From NCBI GenBank assembly GCA_903925435.1, contig CAIYFF010000482.1, positions 1 to 9,375 on the forward strand: a stretch of 9,375 bases of DNA, given 5' to 3'. The translations under genes were made by a program, and so were the position numbers. The stretch comes from an uncultured Planctomycetota bacterium (GTDB taxonomy: Bacteria; Planctomycetota; UBA1135; UBA2386). Positions 1 through 7,016 of the stretch are shown here, in pieces (the stretch's first letter is position 1; each line of letters opens with the position of its first letter). The notes below the pieces were generated by a model. That model saw only the letters and a list, made by a program, of their open reading frames with translations. It did no database searches and was not told the origin of the DNA.

Positions 1-1043
1 AGGAAGGTCAACTGCGTGCCGGGCGCCGCGAACGCGTCGCGAACGTAGGCAGTGGCGATGTTGGTGTCCAACGTCGGCGAGATGTTGCCCGAGCACACGT
101 GGCCGATCTTTTCGCCGTTGGCGCAGATCTCGTAGCCCTGGCGCGGGCAGCGCTTGCTCGTGGTCGTGATGCCGACGAGGCGGCGGCCGGTGCCGCCCTT
201 CTGCTGGATCGCTTCGAGCGTCGATCGACCGACGAAGTCGTGCGTGAACTTCACGGCCCAGTCGAGGCCGGCTTCGAGCGGGTTGGTCGTCTCGTCGATC
301 TCGTGGCCGTAGAGCGGCATGCCCGCTTCGTGGCGCAGCGTGTCGCGCGCGCCGAGGCCGATCGGCTCCAGGCCGTCTTGCTTGCCCGCCGCGAAGAACG
401 CGTCCCACACCTTCGTGGTCAGATGCTGCGGCGTGTAGATCTCGAAGCCGTCCTCGCCGGTGTAACCCGTGCGCGAGATCTCCATCACGGCGCCGCAGAT
501 CGTGCCGCGAGTCCAGCCGTAGTACTTGAGCGACGCGAGGTCCGCGTTCGTCATCCGCTGCGTGATCTGCTGCGACAGCGGGCCTTGGATTGCGATCATC
601 CCGAGTTCGTCGGTCTGGTCGATCACCTGCACGTCGAAGCCCTTGGCCACGTTGCGCATGATCTCGAGGTCGCGCGCGGTGTTGCCCGCGTTGATGACGA
701 CGAAGAACTCCTTGCCCTTCGACTCCCACTCCGACGGCTCGCGATAGACGAGGATGTCGTCCTGCGTGATGCCCTGGTCGTTCAGGATCATCGAGTAGCG
801 GATGCGGCCCGCCGGGATCGCTGCGGCGTCATTGGTCTGCAGTCGCTGCAAGAACGCCTCGGCCTGCGGCCCGCGCACGCGCACTCGGCCCATGTGGCCG
901 AGGTCGAACAAACCGGCCTTGGTGCGCACGACGCGCGCTTCGTCGAGGATGCCGCGGTATTGGACCGGCATGTTCCAGCCGGCGAACGGCACGATGCGAG
1001 CGCCGAGGCTCGCGTGAACGGACTTCAGGGCGGTGTCGCGCAT
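1..1043 (-). CDS. gcvT: Aminomethyltransferase, glycine cleavage system T-protein (3' end outside window)
   Basis: This is the T-protein of the glycine cleavage system. It takes the aminomethyl group carried on lipoyl-GcvH, transfers the methylene to tetrahydrofolate and releases ammonia, in the cytoplasm. The 347 visible residues cover nearly the whole family length (about 360-370), and only the last residues are missing at the left edge. The N-terminus (MRDTALKSVHASLGAR, then VPFAGWNMPVQY) matches the usual start of the family, which fixes the ATG. Further family landmarks are DLGHMGR at 47-53, the Asp pair D95-D96 in QDDILVYR (the position of the catalytic Asp), TGYTGEDGFEI at 192-202, GLGARDTLRHEAG at 229-241 and SGNISPTLD at 318-326. 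No Shine-Dalgarno motif is visible upstream. The gene lies 95 bp downstream of a same-strand TPR-like gene. gcvH and gcvP are not in the window; they may lie beyond the left edge. Confidence 0.96.
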   Translation of the reverse strand, partial: MRDTALKSVHASLGARIVPFAGWNMPVQYRGILDEARVVRTKAGLFDLGHMGRVRVRGPQAEAFLQRLQTNDAAAIPAGRIRYSMILNDQGITQDDILVYREPSEWESKGKEFFVVINAGNTARDLEIMRNVAKGFDVQVIDQTDELGMIAIQGPLSQQITQRMTNADLASLKYYGWTRGTICGAVMEISRTGYTGEDGFEIYTPQHLTTKVWDAFFAAGKQDGLEPIGLGARDTLRHEAGMPLYGHEIDETTNPLEAGLDWAVKFTHDFVGRSTLEAIQQKGGTGRRLVGITTTSKRCPRQGYEICANGEKIGHVCSGNISPTLDTNIATAYVRDAFAAPGTQLTF

Positions 1044-1109
1044 GGCGTTTGGGGCGGCGGAGTCTACGGATGCGCCCCTGGGAAGGCACGCGCTCGCTTG
1101 CGACGAAGG

Positions 1110-1131
1110 CGAAGGTCGAAGGCGACCTTCG
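1110..1131 (-). other. Stem-loop between the TPR-like gene and gcvT
   Basis: A perfect 9-bp inverted repeat (CGAAGGTCG / CGACCTTCG) with a 4-nt loop begins 8 bp after the stop codon of the upstream minus-strand gene. Two G-T pairs can extend it. It sits where a terminator or processing site would be expected, but no T-tract follows on the minus strand. It is therefore not a classic intrinsic terminator. It could attenuate transcription into gcvT or protect an mRNA 3' end. Confidence 0.45.
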
Positions 1132-1138
1132 TTGGGAA

Positions 1139-1744
1139 TCAGCCGCCGAGCTTGCGGGCCAACTCGTCGAAGTCCGCGGTGCGGACATCATCGCGGCGAA
1201 GCGGCGGCAGGTTGCGGAAGCGATCGCGCTCCGTGGTCGACAGGAAGTCGTCGCGGCCGTCGCGCGCGCGCGGCGCGGGATCGCCCACTTCCATCTGCGG
1301 GCTCTCGGAGATCGGGCCATACATCAGCAAGTCGTCGGACGACTCGGTCGGCATCTCGGCGCTGCGCACCGTCGACCGCCGCGCCATGCCTTGGCTGCCG
1401 GGCCGCACCGAGCGCCACGTTGCGCGTTCGCCAGTCTCCTCGAACGGCGATCCGACGAATCGGGCCTCGATGCCGTCGGGGCCGGGCCGCATGCGGGCGA
1501 AGCGCTCGGGGTCGATGTTGCGCGCGTTGTTCATCTCGCGGCGGTAGCCGGCGAAGTCGCCGTTGCCGAGCGCGATGCGGCCCAGGTGCACGTAGGCAGT
1601 GAACTCGTCACCGCCGAGGTGCAGCACGCGCTCGAAGGCGCGGCGCGCGGTCTCCTGACGTCCGAGTCGGAATGCGACCACGCCCATGAGGCCGGAGCCG
1701 CATGCAGCCAGTCGCTTTGCCAATCGTGCGAGGAATGCCAACAT
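1139..1744 (-). CDS. TPR-like hypothetical protein with disordered C-terminal half (201 aa)
   Basis: I do not recognise a named family. The first ~30 residues are amphipathic and positively charged (MLAFLARLAKRLAACGSGLM). Residues ~24-80 read as one and a half to two tetratricopeptide-type helical hairpins (FRLGRQETARRAFERVLHL, then AYVHLGRIALGNGDFAGYRREM and ARNIDPERF). This suggests a protein-protein interaction module. Residues ~85-201 are rich in Arg, Asp, Ser, Pro and Gly, and are probably disordered up to a short helix at the end (FDELARKLGG). The frame stays open upstream to about 1990, but the sequence before this ATG is low-complexity Arg/Pro and does not look coded. No Shine-Dalgarno motif precedes the start. 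The gene lies upstream of gcvT on the same strand and diverges from the DUF4388 gene. Co-transcription with gcvT is possible, but a stem-loop lies between them. The function is unknown. Confidence 0.75.
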   Translation of the reverse strand: MLAFLARLAKRLAACGSGLMGVVAFRLGRQETARRAFERVLHLGGDEFTAYVHLGRIALGNGDFAGYRREMNNARNIDPERFARMRPGPDGIEARFVGSPFEETGERATWRSVRPGSQGMARRSTVRSAEMPTESSDDLLMYGPISESPQMEVGDPAPRARDGRDDFLSTTERDRFRNLPPLRRDDVRTADFDELARKLGG

Positions 1745-1996
1745 CGAGCGGGGGAGGGTAGAGGCGGCGGCGCAATGCCGCAAGGTGCCCAACCGGCGCT
1801 GCTCGATGCGCAGGATGTGCCGATGCGGTCGTGCGTTCCGCCGCGGCGATTCGTCGTGCATGCGGTCCTGCGCAGCCGCCCCCTTTTGGCGGCGTCGGAT
1901 TGGACGGATCTTGGGCCGACTCAACGCAGCCCCCTCTGGATGCCGATAGCGAAGCGATCCGCGGGAGCCCGGAATGCTCCTCGGCAACACCGTCGC
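1745..1996. promoter_or_regulatory. Divergent intergenic region
   Basis: These 252 bp separate the divergent TPR-like gene and the large DUF4388 membrane-protein gene, so promoters for both should lie here. I cannot pick a convincing -35/-10 pair in either direction. A GCCGCC/GGCGGC inverted repeat with a 7-nt loop lies at 1875-1893 and could be an operator or a hairpin. Neither flanking start codon has a purine-rich ribosome binding site. Open frames crossing this stretch on both strands translate to Arg/Pro-rich low-complexity sequence and are not credible genes. Confidence 0.4.
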
Positions 1997-4900
1997 ATGG
2001 CACTCAGAGGGGATCTCGCAAGCGTCGACCTGGCTCAGGTCTTCCAGATGCTTGCGCTCAACAAGAAGACCGGCTTGTTGAGCATCCAGTCACCGCGTCT
2101 GTGGGAGGTTCTCTACTTCCACCCGCGCGGCGTGACCCTCTACTACAACCCGCACGGGTTGCTCGATCGCGCGCTGCAGACGTTTGTTCGCGTGGGTCGC
2201 ACGGAGCAAGCGGCGATCGACGAGGTGCGCGACCATGCTGCGCGCCATCAGCACGAGTTGTGGGATGCGCTGCTCGCGGGCGGCTACCTCACCGAAGAGG
2301 AGCTGACGGCGCAGATGCGCTACGAGGTCGAGGAAGAGATCTACGAGCTGTTCTTCTGCCGCGACGGCCGCTTCGAGTTCCTCGAAGGCAAGGACTCGAT
2401 GCCCGAGCGCGAAGGCGTCGTCGATCCTCGGTTCTTCTTCAACACCGAGAGCGTGATCATGGAAGCCGCTCGTCGCATCGACGAGTGGTCCTACATCGCG
2501 GACAGGATCCCGTCAGGGCTCGAAGCGTTCCGTCGTCGAACGAAGGCCGCTGCGCCCGAGGACCTCGGCGAAGAAGGCGCGATCGTTCTCAACTGCGTCG
2601 ACAGCCGTCGCACGGCCAGTCGCATCGTCGAGGCTTCGGGGCTGTCCAACTTCGTCGTCTTCAAGATGCTGACGCAGTTGCTCGACGCTGGGATCGTCGA
2701 GCACGTGCCCGCCGACCAGTTGCTCAAGATCGGCCAGGCGTGCATGCGCGACGGCCGCCATGAGGATGCGATCTCGCTGTTCGAGAAGGCGCTCGAGCTC
2801 GAGGTCGGCGTGCCCGATGTGCACTCGCTCGCCGCCGCGGCCTACAAGCACACGGGCCAATTCGAGCGCGCCAGCTACCACCTCTCGTGCGACGCTGAGT
2901 TCCGCATCGCGAGTGGCGATGCGCGCGGCGGCGCCCTGCGTTTGCGCGCCGCCACGCTGATGCTGTCGACGGATCTCGCAGCGCGTGAGCGGCTCGTCGA
3001 AGTGGCGCTCTCGCATCCCGAGGTGCGCCTGCCTGATTTCGACGCGGTGGCCGAGGGCAAGGAGCTGGTGGACTTGTGGCTCGCCGCCAACGACCTGCGC
3101 CGCGTGCGCGGTTTGCTGGAACGGCTGTTGACGGTCCATCCCGAGGACATCGAGCTGAAGCATCAGCTGATCAACGTCCACACCAAGGCGGGCGACCAAC
3201 AGCGCGTAGTCCAACTCTACGAGTCGATTGCGAAGTCGCTGGTGGCGCAGGATCGGCCGATCGAGGCGATCGCCGCGCTGCAGAAGATCCTGATGCTCGA
3301 CCGGTCGCGTCGCGACATCGCCGAGCAAGTGCGGCAGCTCTACGCCAAGGACGAGCGTTCGCGTCGTCGTCGGCGCGCGCTCGCGACTCTTGGCGCGTTC
3401 TGCGCGCTGCTCGTGGCGCTCGGCATCGCGTTCTCGGTCTATGACGAGACCGCGGCCGCGGAGTTCGCGCACATCGACGTGGAGACCCGCGTCGCCGCCG
3501 ACGAGTTCGATGCGGCGGCCGCGGTGTACGACGAGTTCCTGGTCAAGTATCCGCTCACGAGCGCTTCCAAGCAGGCGCGCGCGGAGCTCGTGCGCATCGA
3601 CGGATTGCGCCAGAAGCGTGCAGCCGAGTTCGAAGCGCAGCGCGCCGCTCGCGACGTCGAGCGCCAGAAGCTGCGCGGCGACTACAAGACGGAGTGGGCG
3701 CGGCATCGCGAGCTGTTCCAACAAGGCAAGCCCGAAGAGGCGCTCGCCGTCGTCGAGAAGGTTCGCGCAATGGTTGCGGCTGCCGGCGGTCCGGACGACA
3801 TCGCCTGGTCGCTGGAGGAGCAGGTCGACAAGACGTGCACGATGTTGCGCGACTTCGTCAAGAAGGCCGCTGACCTGGCGGACAAGCGCGTGCGCGCGCT
3901 CGAGTCCGACCGCGTGCAGGACGCGTGGTCGTTGTCCGTCGAACTGCATGGCGCCTACGAGATCACGGAGTCCGCGCGTCGGTCGCCGATTCCGTTCGTG
4001 CTGCGATCGCGTCCGCTGGGCGCGCGCGTGCTCAAGGATGGCAAGCCTGTGATGGTCGAGCGCGACGGCAAGACCGTCGCGGCCACGACTCCTGCGCTGC
4101 TGATGTGTGGCAAGAAGCCGGAGGCGTACACGCTGGAGCTCGAGGGCTTCTCGTCGGCCCAGGTCACGGTGCAGGCGATGCAGCGTGCCGGATGGGAGGC
4201 GCCCTTGCCCGTGATCCCCGCGCACCGCGTTCACTTTGCCGAACGCGTGCAGACCGAAGTCGCGGCAGCTGGCGGCTGGGTCGTCGCGGGCTTGCGCAAC
4301 GGCAAGCTCGGCATCGCTTCTGCGCGCACCGGCGAAGCGCTCCGCATCGTCGATCTCGGCGGCCTTCGCGCGGTCGAAGGGTCGCCATTCGCGATCGGCG
4401 ATCGCGCGTGGTACTTCACCAACGAAGGCACGTTGGAGTGCATGTTGCTCGAGACCGGCGAGAGCGCGTCGGGATGGCCGATCCAAGCGTCGAGCTTGCC
4501 GCAAGGTCGGGTCACGCTGCGCGATGGCCGCATTCTCTACGTCGATCGCGACAACGTCGCGCACTGCGTGGACCAGACGAGTGGCCGCGTGTTCTGGTCG
4601 CGCGCGCTCGATGCGCAGACGACCGGAGCGCCTTCGCTCGAACGTCGCATCGCGCGCATTGCGCATCCCGACGGCCGCATCGTCCGCATCGACGCCAACG
4701 ACGGGAAGGCGCTGCCCTCGCACAAGAGTCCGTCGCCGCCGACGACAGGCGTGGTGGCTCATGAGGACATGCTTTGGTTCGGCTGCGCCGACGGCAAGCT
4801 GCGCGCGATGGACGACCGCACCGGTCGCATCGTGTGGACCTTCGACCTCGGACGCGTCGCGTCGGATGGCGAAGTCGCCTGCACGCGCACTGCGGTGGTC

Positions 4901-5200
4901 GCCGCGGCAGATGGTCGCATCGTGCTGCTCGACAAGCGCACTGGCACGCAGACGGCGCAGTCGCTGTTGCCGGCGCCGATCGTCTCGATGCGCATGCATG
5001 GCGGCAGCGTGCTGACCGTCGCTCGCGCACAGACTCCGGGCAACGACGACGCGCGCGACATGCTGCAGGCGCGCGATGCGTCGACGCTCGCGATGCAGTG
5101 GGAATACGAGGACACGGGCATCTTCTCCGGCGCTGCTGGCGTCGGCGGAATGTTCGTGGCCGTGGCGGGGGCCGACGGTGACGTCGTGCTGCTGCGATGA
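1997..5200 (+). CDS. DUF4388 / TPR / transmembrane / PQQ-propeller multidomain protein (1067 aa)
   Basis: This is a large single-pass membrane protein with a modular layout. Residues 1-~150 match the DUF4388 (PATAN-like) pattern, starting MALRGDLASVDLAQVFQMLA. That opening fixes the ATG even though no Shine-Dalgarno motif is visible. Residues ~190-240 look like a winged-helix segment, and ~242-450 are TPR-type helical repeats. The tract RSRRRRR (454-460) directly precedes a hydrophobic helix at ~461-481, which places the N-terminal half in the cytoplasm and the rest outside. Residues ~485-650 are charged, helical and probably coiled coil. Residues ~665-730 resemble a PEGA-type beta domain, and ~745-1067 contain repeated blades of PQQ/outer-membrane-assembly propeller type (DGRILYVD, DGRIVRIDANDGK, DGKLRAMDDRTGRIVWTFD, DGRIVLLDKRTG). 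DUF4388/PATAN domains are known from signalling proteins, including regulators of gliding and twitching motility. The gene heads a cluster that leads into roadblock genes and mglAB. A role as transmembrane sensor or scaffold is inference. Confidence 0.9.
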   Translation: MALRGDLASVDLAQVFQMLALNKKTGLLSIQSPRLWEVLYFHPRGVTLYYNPHGLLDRALQTFVRVGRTEQAAIDEVRDHAARHQHELWDALLAGGYLTEEELTAQMRYEVEEEIYELFFCRDGRFEFLEGKDSMPEREGVVDPRFFFNTESVIMEAARRIDEWSYIADRIPSGLEAFRRRTKAAAPEDLGEEGAIVLNCVDSRRTASRIVEASGLSNFVVFKMLTQLLDAGIVEHVPADQLLKIGQACMRDGRHEDAISLFEKALELEVGVPDVHSLAAAAYKHTGQFERASYHLSCDAEFRIASGDARGGALRLRAATLMLSTDLAARERLVEVALSHPEVRLPDFDAVAEGKELVDLWLAANDLRRVRGLLERLLTVHPEDIELKHQLINVHTKAGDQQRVVQLYESIAKSLVAQDRPIEAIAALQKILMLDRSRRDIAEQVRQLYAKDERSRRRRRALATLGAFCALLVALGIAFSVYDETAAAEFAHIDVETRVAADEFDAAAAVYDEFLVKYPLTSASKQARAELVRIDGLRQKRAAEFEAQRAARDVERQKLRGDYKTEWARHRELFQQGKPEEALAVVEKVRAMVAAAGGPDDIAWSLEEQVDKTCTMLRDFVKKAADLADKRVRALESDRVQDAWSLSVELHGAYEITESARRSPIPFVLRSRPLGARVLKDGKPVMVERDGKTVAATTPALLMCGKKPEAYTLELEGFSSAQVTVQAMQRAGWEAPLPVIPAHRVHFAERVQTEVAAAGGWVVAGLRNGKLGIASARTGEALRIVDLGGLRAVEGSPFAIGDRAWYFTNEGTLECMLLETGESASGWPIQASSLPQGRVTLRDGRILYVDRDNVAHCVDQTSGRVFWSRALDAQTTGAPSLERRIARIAHPDGRIVRIDANDGKALPSHKSPSPPTTGVVAHEDMLWFGCADGKLRAMDDRTGRIVWTFDLGRVASDGEVACTRTAVVAAADGRIVLLDKRTGTQTAQSLLPAPIVSMRMHGGSVLTVARAQTPGNDDARDMLQARDASTLAMQWEYEDTGIFSGAAGVGGMFVAVAGADGDVVLLR

Positions 5201-5214
5201 TGTCCGGGCCGAAC

Positions 5215-5220
5215 GGGAGG
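5215..5220 (+). promoter_or_regulatory. Ribosome binding site deciding the GTG start at 5226
   Basis: GGGAGG lies 5 nt before a GTG codon at 5226. The open frame continues upstream inside the previous gene, so this site is the main reason for starting the 365-aa protein at the GTG. Confidence 0.75.
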
Positions 5221-5225
5221 CGACG

Positions 5226-6323
5226 GTGAATCTGATCCAACGTCTGAAGATCTGGAAGGAACTGCGTCGGCTCGAGGCGCGCGTGCGCGAGGAGCCATCG
5301 CCATCGACGTTCGTCGATCTAGGCCAGGTCTTCCTCAACCTCGACATGCAGGAGCGCGCGCTCCAGGCAGCTGAGGATGGCCTGTTGCTGTTCCCCGACT
5401 CGGCGGAGCTCAAGAAGCTGCGCACGGTTGCGCGTCGCGGCGTCGATCGCGCGCGCACCGACGAGTTGCGGGCGCGCATCGAGAAGAACCCCTCCAACCG
5501 CCTGTATGGCGAACTCGTCGCGATCCTCGCCGAGTCCGGCGACGCCGGCTCGCTACACGCGACGTGCGAAGAGTGGAGCGTGCGGTTCCCGCACGACGCA
5601 GGACCGTTCCTCTGGCTCGGCCAGTCTTGCTTGCAGTCGTTCTACCGCAGCCTCGCGTCGCGCGACGGCATCGAAGCGGTCGCGGCGCTCGAGCGCGCGA
5701 TCGGGCTCGAGCCCAAGCAAGTGCGCGCTCGCGTGCTGCTCGCGGAGCTGTTCTATCGCGTCGGCGCCACGCAGCGCGCGCGCACGCTGCTCGACGCGGT
5801 TCCGTCGGAAGGCGACGACAGCGAACTCCAGAACCTGCGGCGCCAAGTCGCAGCCGCGCGCTCGCTCGGCAGCGATGTCGAAGAGCTGCTGCGCTCGGCC
5901 GAGGAGAACGGACTGCTGCCCAACGCGCCGCCGACTGCTGCAGTCGCTTCGCGTGGCGATGACGGCATTGCCGCGATCCGCGATTCGCTCGCGGCGATCG
6001 CGGAGATGGAAGGCGTCGAGAAGGCCGCATACATCCGCGGCACGCGCGCGCTCGTGAAGGGCGACATCAAGGACGGCAAGGACCCGTTCTTGCGCACGGT
6101 TCGCGTGGTCGCCAAGGCAGGTCACCGCTACAGCCGCAGGCTCGACGTCGGCAGCTTCAAGCGCGGAGTGATTCAGGGCCCGTTCGGCGTGTTGTGCATC
6201 TGCTGCTACGGCGAAGTGCTCGCCGCGGTCCAGTGCACCACGGATGCGCCGACGGATCGCATCCTCGCCGAGTTGCAGGAAGTTGTCGCAAGCTCGCTCT
6301 ACGCGATGGGAGTTTCGCAGTGA
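5226..6323 (+). CDS. TPR protein with C-terminal roadblock/LC7-like domain (365 aa)
   Basis: Residues 1-~240 are alpha-helical repeats of TPR type. Recognisable pieces are DLGQVFLNLDMQERALQAAE (31-50), VAALERAIGLEPKQVRARVL (152-171) and LLAELFYRVGATQRARTLL (171-189), which fit a scaffold for protein contacts. After a short Pro/Ala linker, residues ~246-360 look like a divergent roadblock/LC7 domain: an opening helix (IRDSLAAIAEMEGVEKAAYI), a beta-rich middle with GVLCICCYGEVLAAVQ, and a closing helix (ILAELQEVVASSLYA). Roadblock domains dimerise and typically regulate small Ras-like GTPases such as MglA. The gene starts on GTG with a good ribosome site, 25 bp after the DUF4388 gene. Its stop overlaps the next start by 4 bases, so the three genes are very probably one operon. 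No signal peptide or TM helix is visible, so it should be cytoplasmic. The TPR call is strong; the roadblock assignment rests on fold-like pattern and context and is less certain. Confidence 0.87.
   Translation: MNLIQRLKIWKELRRLEARVREEPSPSTFVDLGQVFLNLDMQERALQAAEDGLLLFPDSAELKKLRTVARRGVDRARTDELRARIEKNPSNRLYGELVAILAESGDAGSLHATCEEWSVRFPHDAGPFLWLGQSCLQSFYRSLASRDGIEAVAALERAIGLEPKQVRARVLLAELFYRVGATQRARTLLDAVPSEGDDSELQNLRRQVAAARSLGSDVEELLRSAEENGLLPNAPPTAAVASRGDDGIAAIRDSLAAIAEMEGVEKAAYIRGTRALVKGDIKDGKDPFLRTVRVVAKAGHRYSRRLDVGSFKRGVIQGPFGVLCICCYGEVLAAVQCTTDAPTDRILAELQEVVASSLYAMGVSQ
6308..6312 (+). promoter_or_regulatory. Ribosome binding site deciding the GTG start at 6320
   Basis: GGGAG sits 7 nt before a GTG that overlaps the previous stop (GTGA). 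The site supports translational coupling and rules against upstream starts in the same frame. Confidence 0.65.
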
Positions 6324-6679
6324 ACCCGATCCAAGAAACGCTCGAGGACTTGCGCCACGTGTCCGGAGTGAAGGGCTGCATGGTCGTCACGCACGATGGC
6401 CTCGTCGTCGCCGACTCGCTGGGCCCGCGCTACCGCCAAGACATCGTCGCGGGCTTGTCGTCGTACCTGGCGATGACGACCAACCGGGCGCTCGCCGAGG
6501 GCGGACTCGGCAAGTTCGATTCGTTTGTGCTGCATGCTGCGCACGGCAAGTCGGTGTTCCACGACATCGGCGAAGCGGTCCTCGTGGTCCTCATGGACCA
6601 GTTCGCGGACCTGGAGCAAGGTCGTCACGAGCTGCAGTCCGCAGCGCAACGCCTGCGCCGATCTGCTCGCCTCGGCTGA
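6320..6679 (+). CDS. Roadblock/LC7 domain protein (119 aa)
   Basis: This is a single-domain roadblock/LC7 protein. The opening helix (IQETLEDLRHVSGVKGCMVV) is followed by the typical THDGLVVADSLG turn, a central helix (IVAGLSSYLAMTTNRALAEG), two beta strands (FDSFVLHAAHGKSVFHDIGE, AVLVVLMD) and a final helix to residue ~112. At 119 aa it has the normal size for MglB/robl-type regulators, which act as homo- or heterodimers on small GTPases in the cytoplasm. The start is a GTG overlapping the stop of the preceding gene by four bases, so it is almost certainly co-transcribed and translationally coupled with it. It differs clearly from the MglB-like protein encoded at 8071 and lacks that protein's C-terminal LDKLFD tail. 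A role as an accessory regulator of the nearby MglA, or as a dimer partner for the other roadblock proteins, is inference. Confidence 0.87.
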   Translation: MNPIQETLEDLRHVSGVKGCMVVTHDGLVVADSLGPRYRQDIVAGLSSYLAMTTNRALAEGGLGKFDSFVLHAAHGKSVFHDIGEAVLVVLMDQFADLEQGRHELQSAAQRLRRSARLG

Positions 6680-6719
6680 GCGACGGTATTGCTGCGCAGT
6701 TGGCCAAGCGGCCGCGCGA

Positions 6720-6739
6720 GGCAGGCACGGAAGCCTGCC
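6720..6739. repeat. GC-rich inverted repeat (hairpin)
   Basis: GGCAGGC, a 6-nt ACGGAA loop, then GCCTGCC. With one bulged C the stem extends outward through CGAG/CTCG. It begins 41 bp after the stop of the 119-aa roadblock gene. It could be an mRNA 3'-end stem or a dispersed REP-like unit. Only one copy is in this window. Confidence 0.5.
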
Positions 6740-7002
6740 CTCGTTCGCAAGCGCTTGTGCCCGAAGAACCCAGCGCGCGCGTGGCTGAGTTCCCGCTCGC
6801 TTGCGGCTCCACCGCTGCGGAATGGGATGTAGCCCCGTGGCGGTGCGACCGAGCGGCGGATCCGGATCTGGATCGAATCGCCACAGTCGCGTGCCTTTTC
6901 CTCAAGACTCCGGGCAAGTCTGGCCGATCACGGACCGACGACCCGAGCGAACGTCTCCGTGCTGGAGCGCGTGGTATCGGGCTGTCTCACCGACTGCTGC
7001 TT

Positions 7003-7006
7003 GGAG
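7003..7006 (+). promoter_or_regulatory. Ribosome binding site of mglA
   Basis: GGAG lies 10 nt before the ATG at 7017, a weak but usable spacing. Together with the conserved MVQINFALKEVNCKIV opening of the protein it supports this start over the open frame that continues upstream. Confidence 0.5.
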
Positions 7007-7016
7007 CGACCGACCT

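Larger units (their letters stand above)
6680..7016. other. Intergenic region with inverted repeats before mglA
   Basis: No credible gene lies in these 337 bp. Frames crossing it are Arg/Ser/Pro-rich and end in neighbouring genes. It contains a GGCAGGC/GCCTGCC hairpin at 6720-6739 (loop ACGGAA). Further on are a CCGC/GCGG mini-hairpin near 6793-6806 and a CACCGC/GCGGTG pair spanning about 6810-6846. The hairpin has no T-tract, so it is not a classic terminator for the upstream operon. A promoter for mglAB may lie in the second half, but I cannot point to clear -35/-10 boxes. Confidence 0.5.

Noticed and set aside
99..1547. 482-codon plus-strand open frame
   Set aside because: It lies opposite gcvT, whose protein matches the family throughout. 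The plus-strand product is low-complexity and has no support.
1700..1744. Possible lipobox (LAAC at residues 12-15) in the TPR-like protein
   Set aside because: The preceding segment is short and interrupted by Arg and Lys, so it lacks the hydrophobic core of a lipoprotein signal peptide.
1049..1996. Open plus-strand frame continuing upstream of the DUF4388 gene
   Set aside because: It translates to Arg/Ala/Gly-rich sequence, lies antisense to the TPR-like gene and lacks family similarity. The DUF4388 opening motif begins exactly at the ATG at 1997.
2513..5497. 994-codon open frame on the minus strand
   Set aside because: It is an antisense shadow of the DUF4388-TPR-PQQ gene caused by high GC content. 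The product is Arg/His/Ala-rich without recognisable domains.
6780..6900. Possible tRNA (TGGCTGAG segment)
   Set aside because: No cloverleaf, TPsiC arm or acceptor pairing could be drawn around it.
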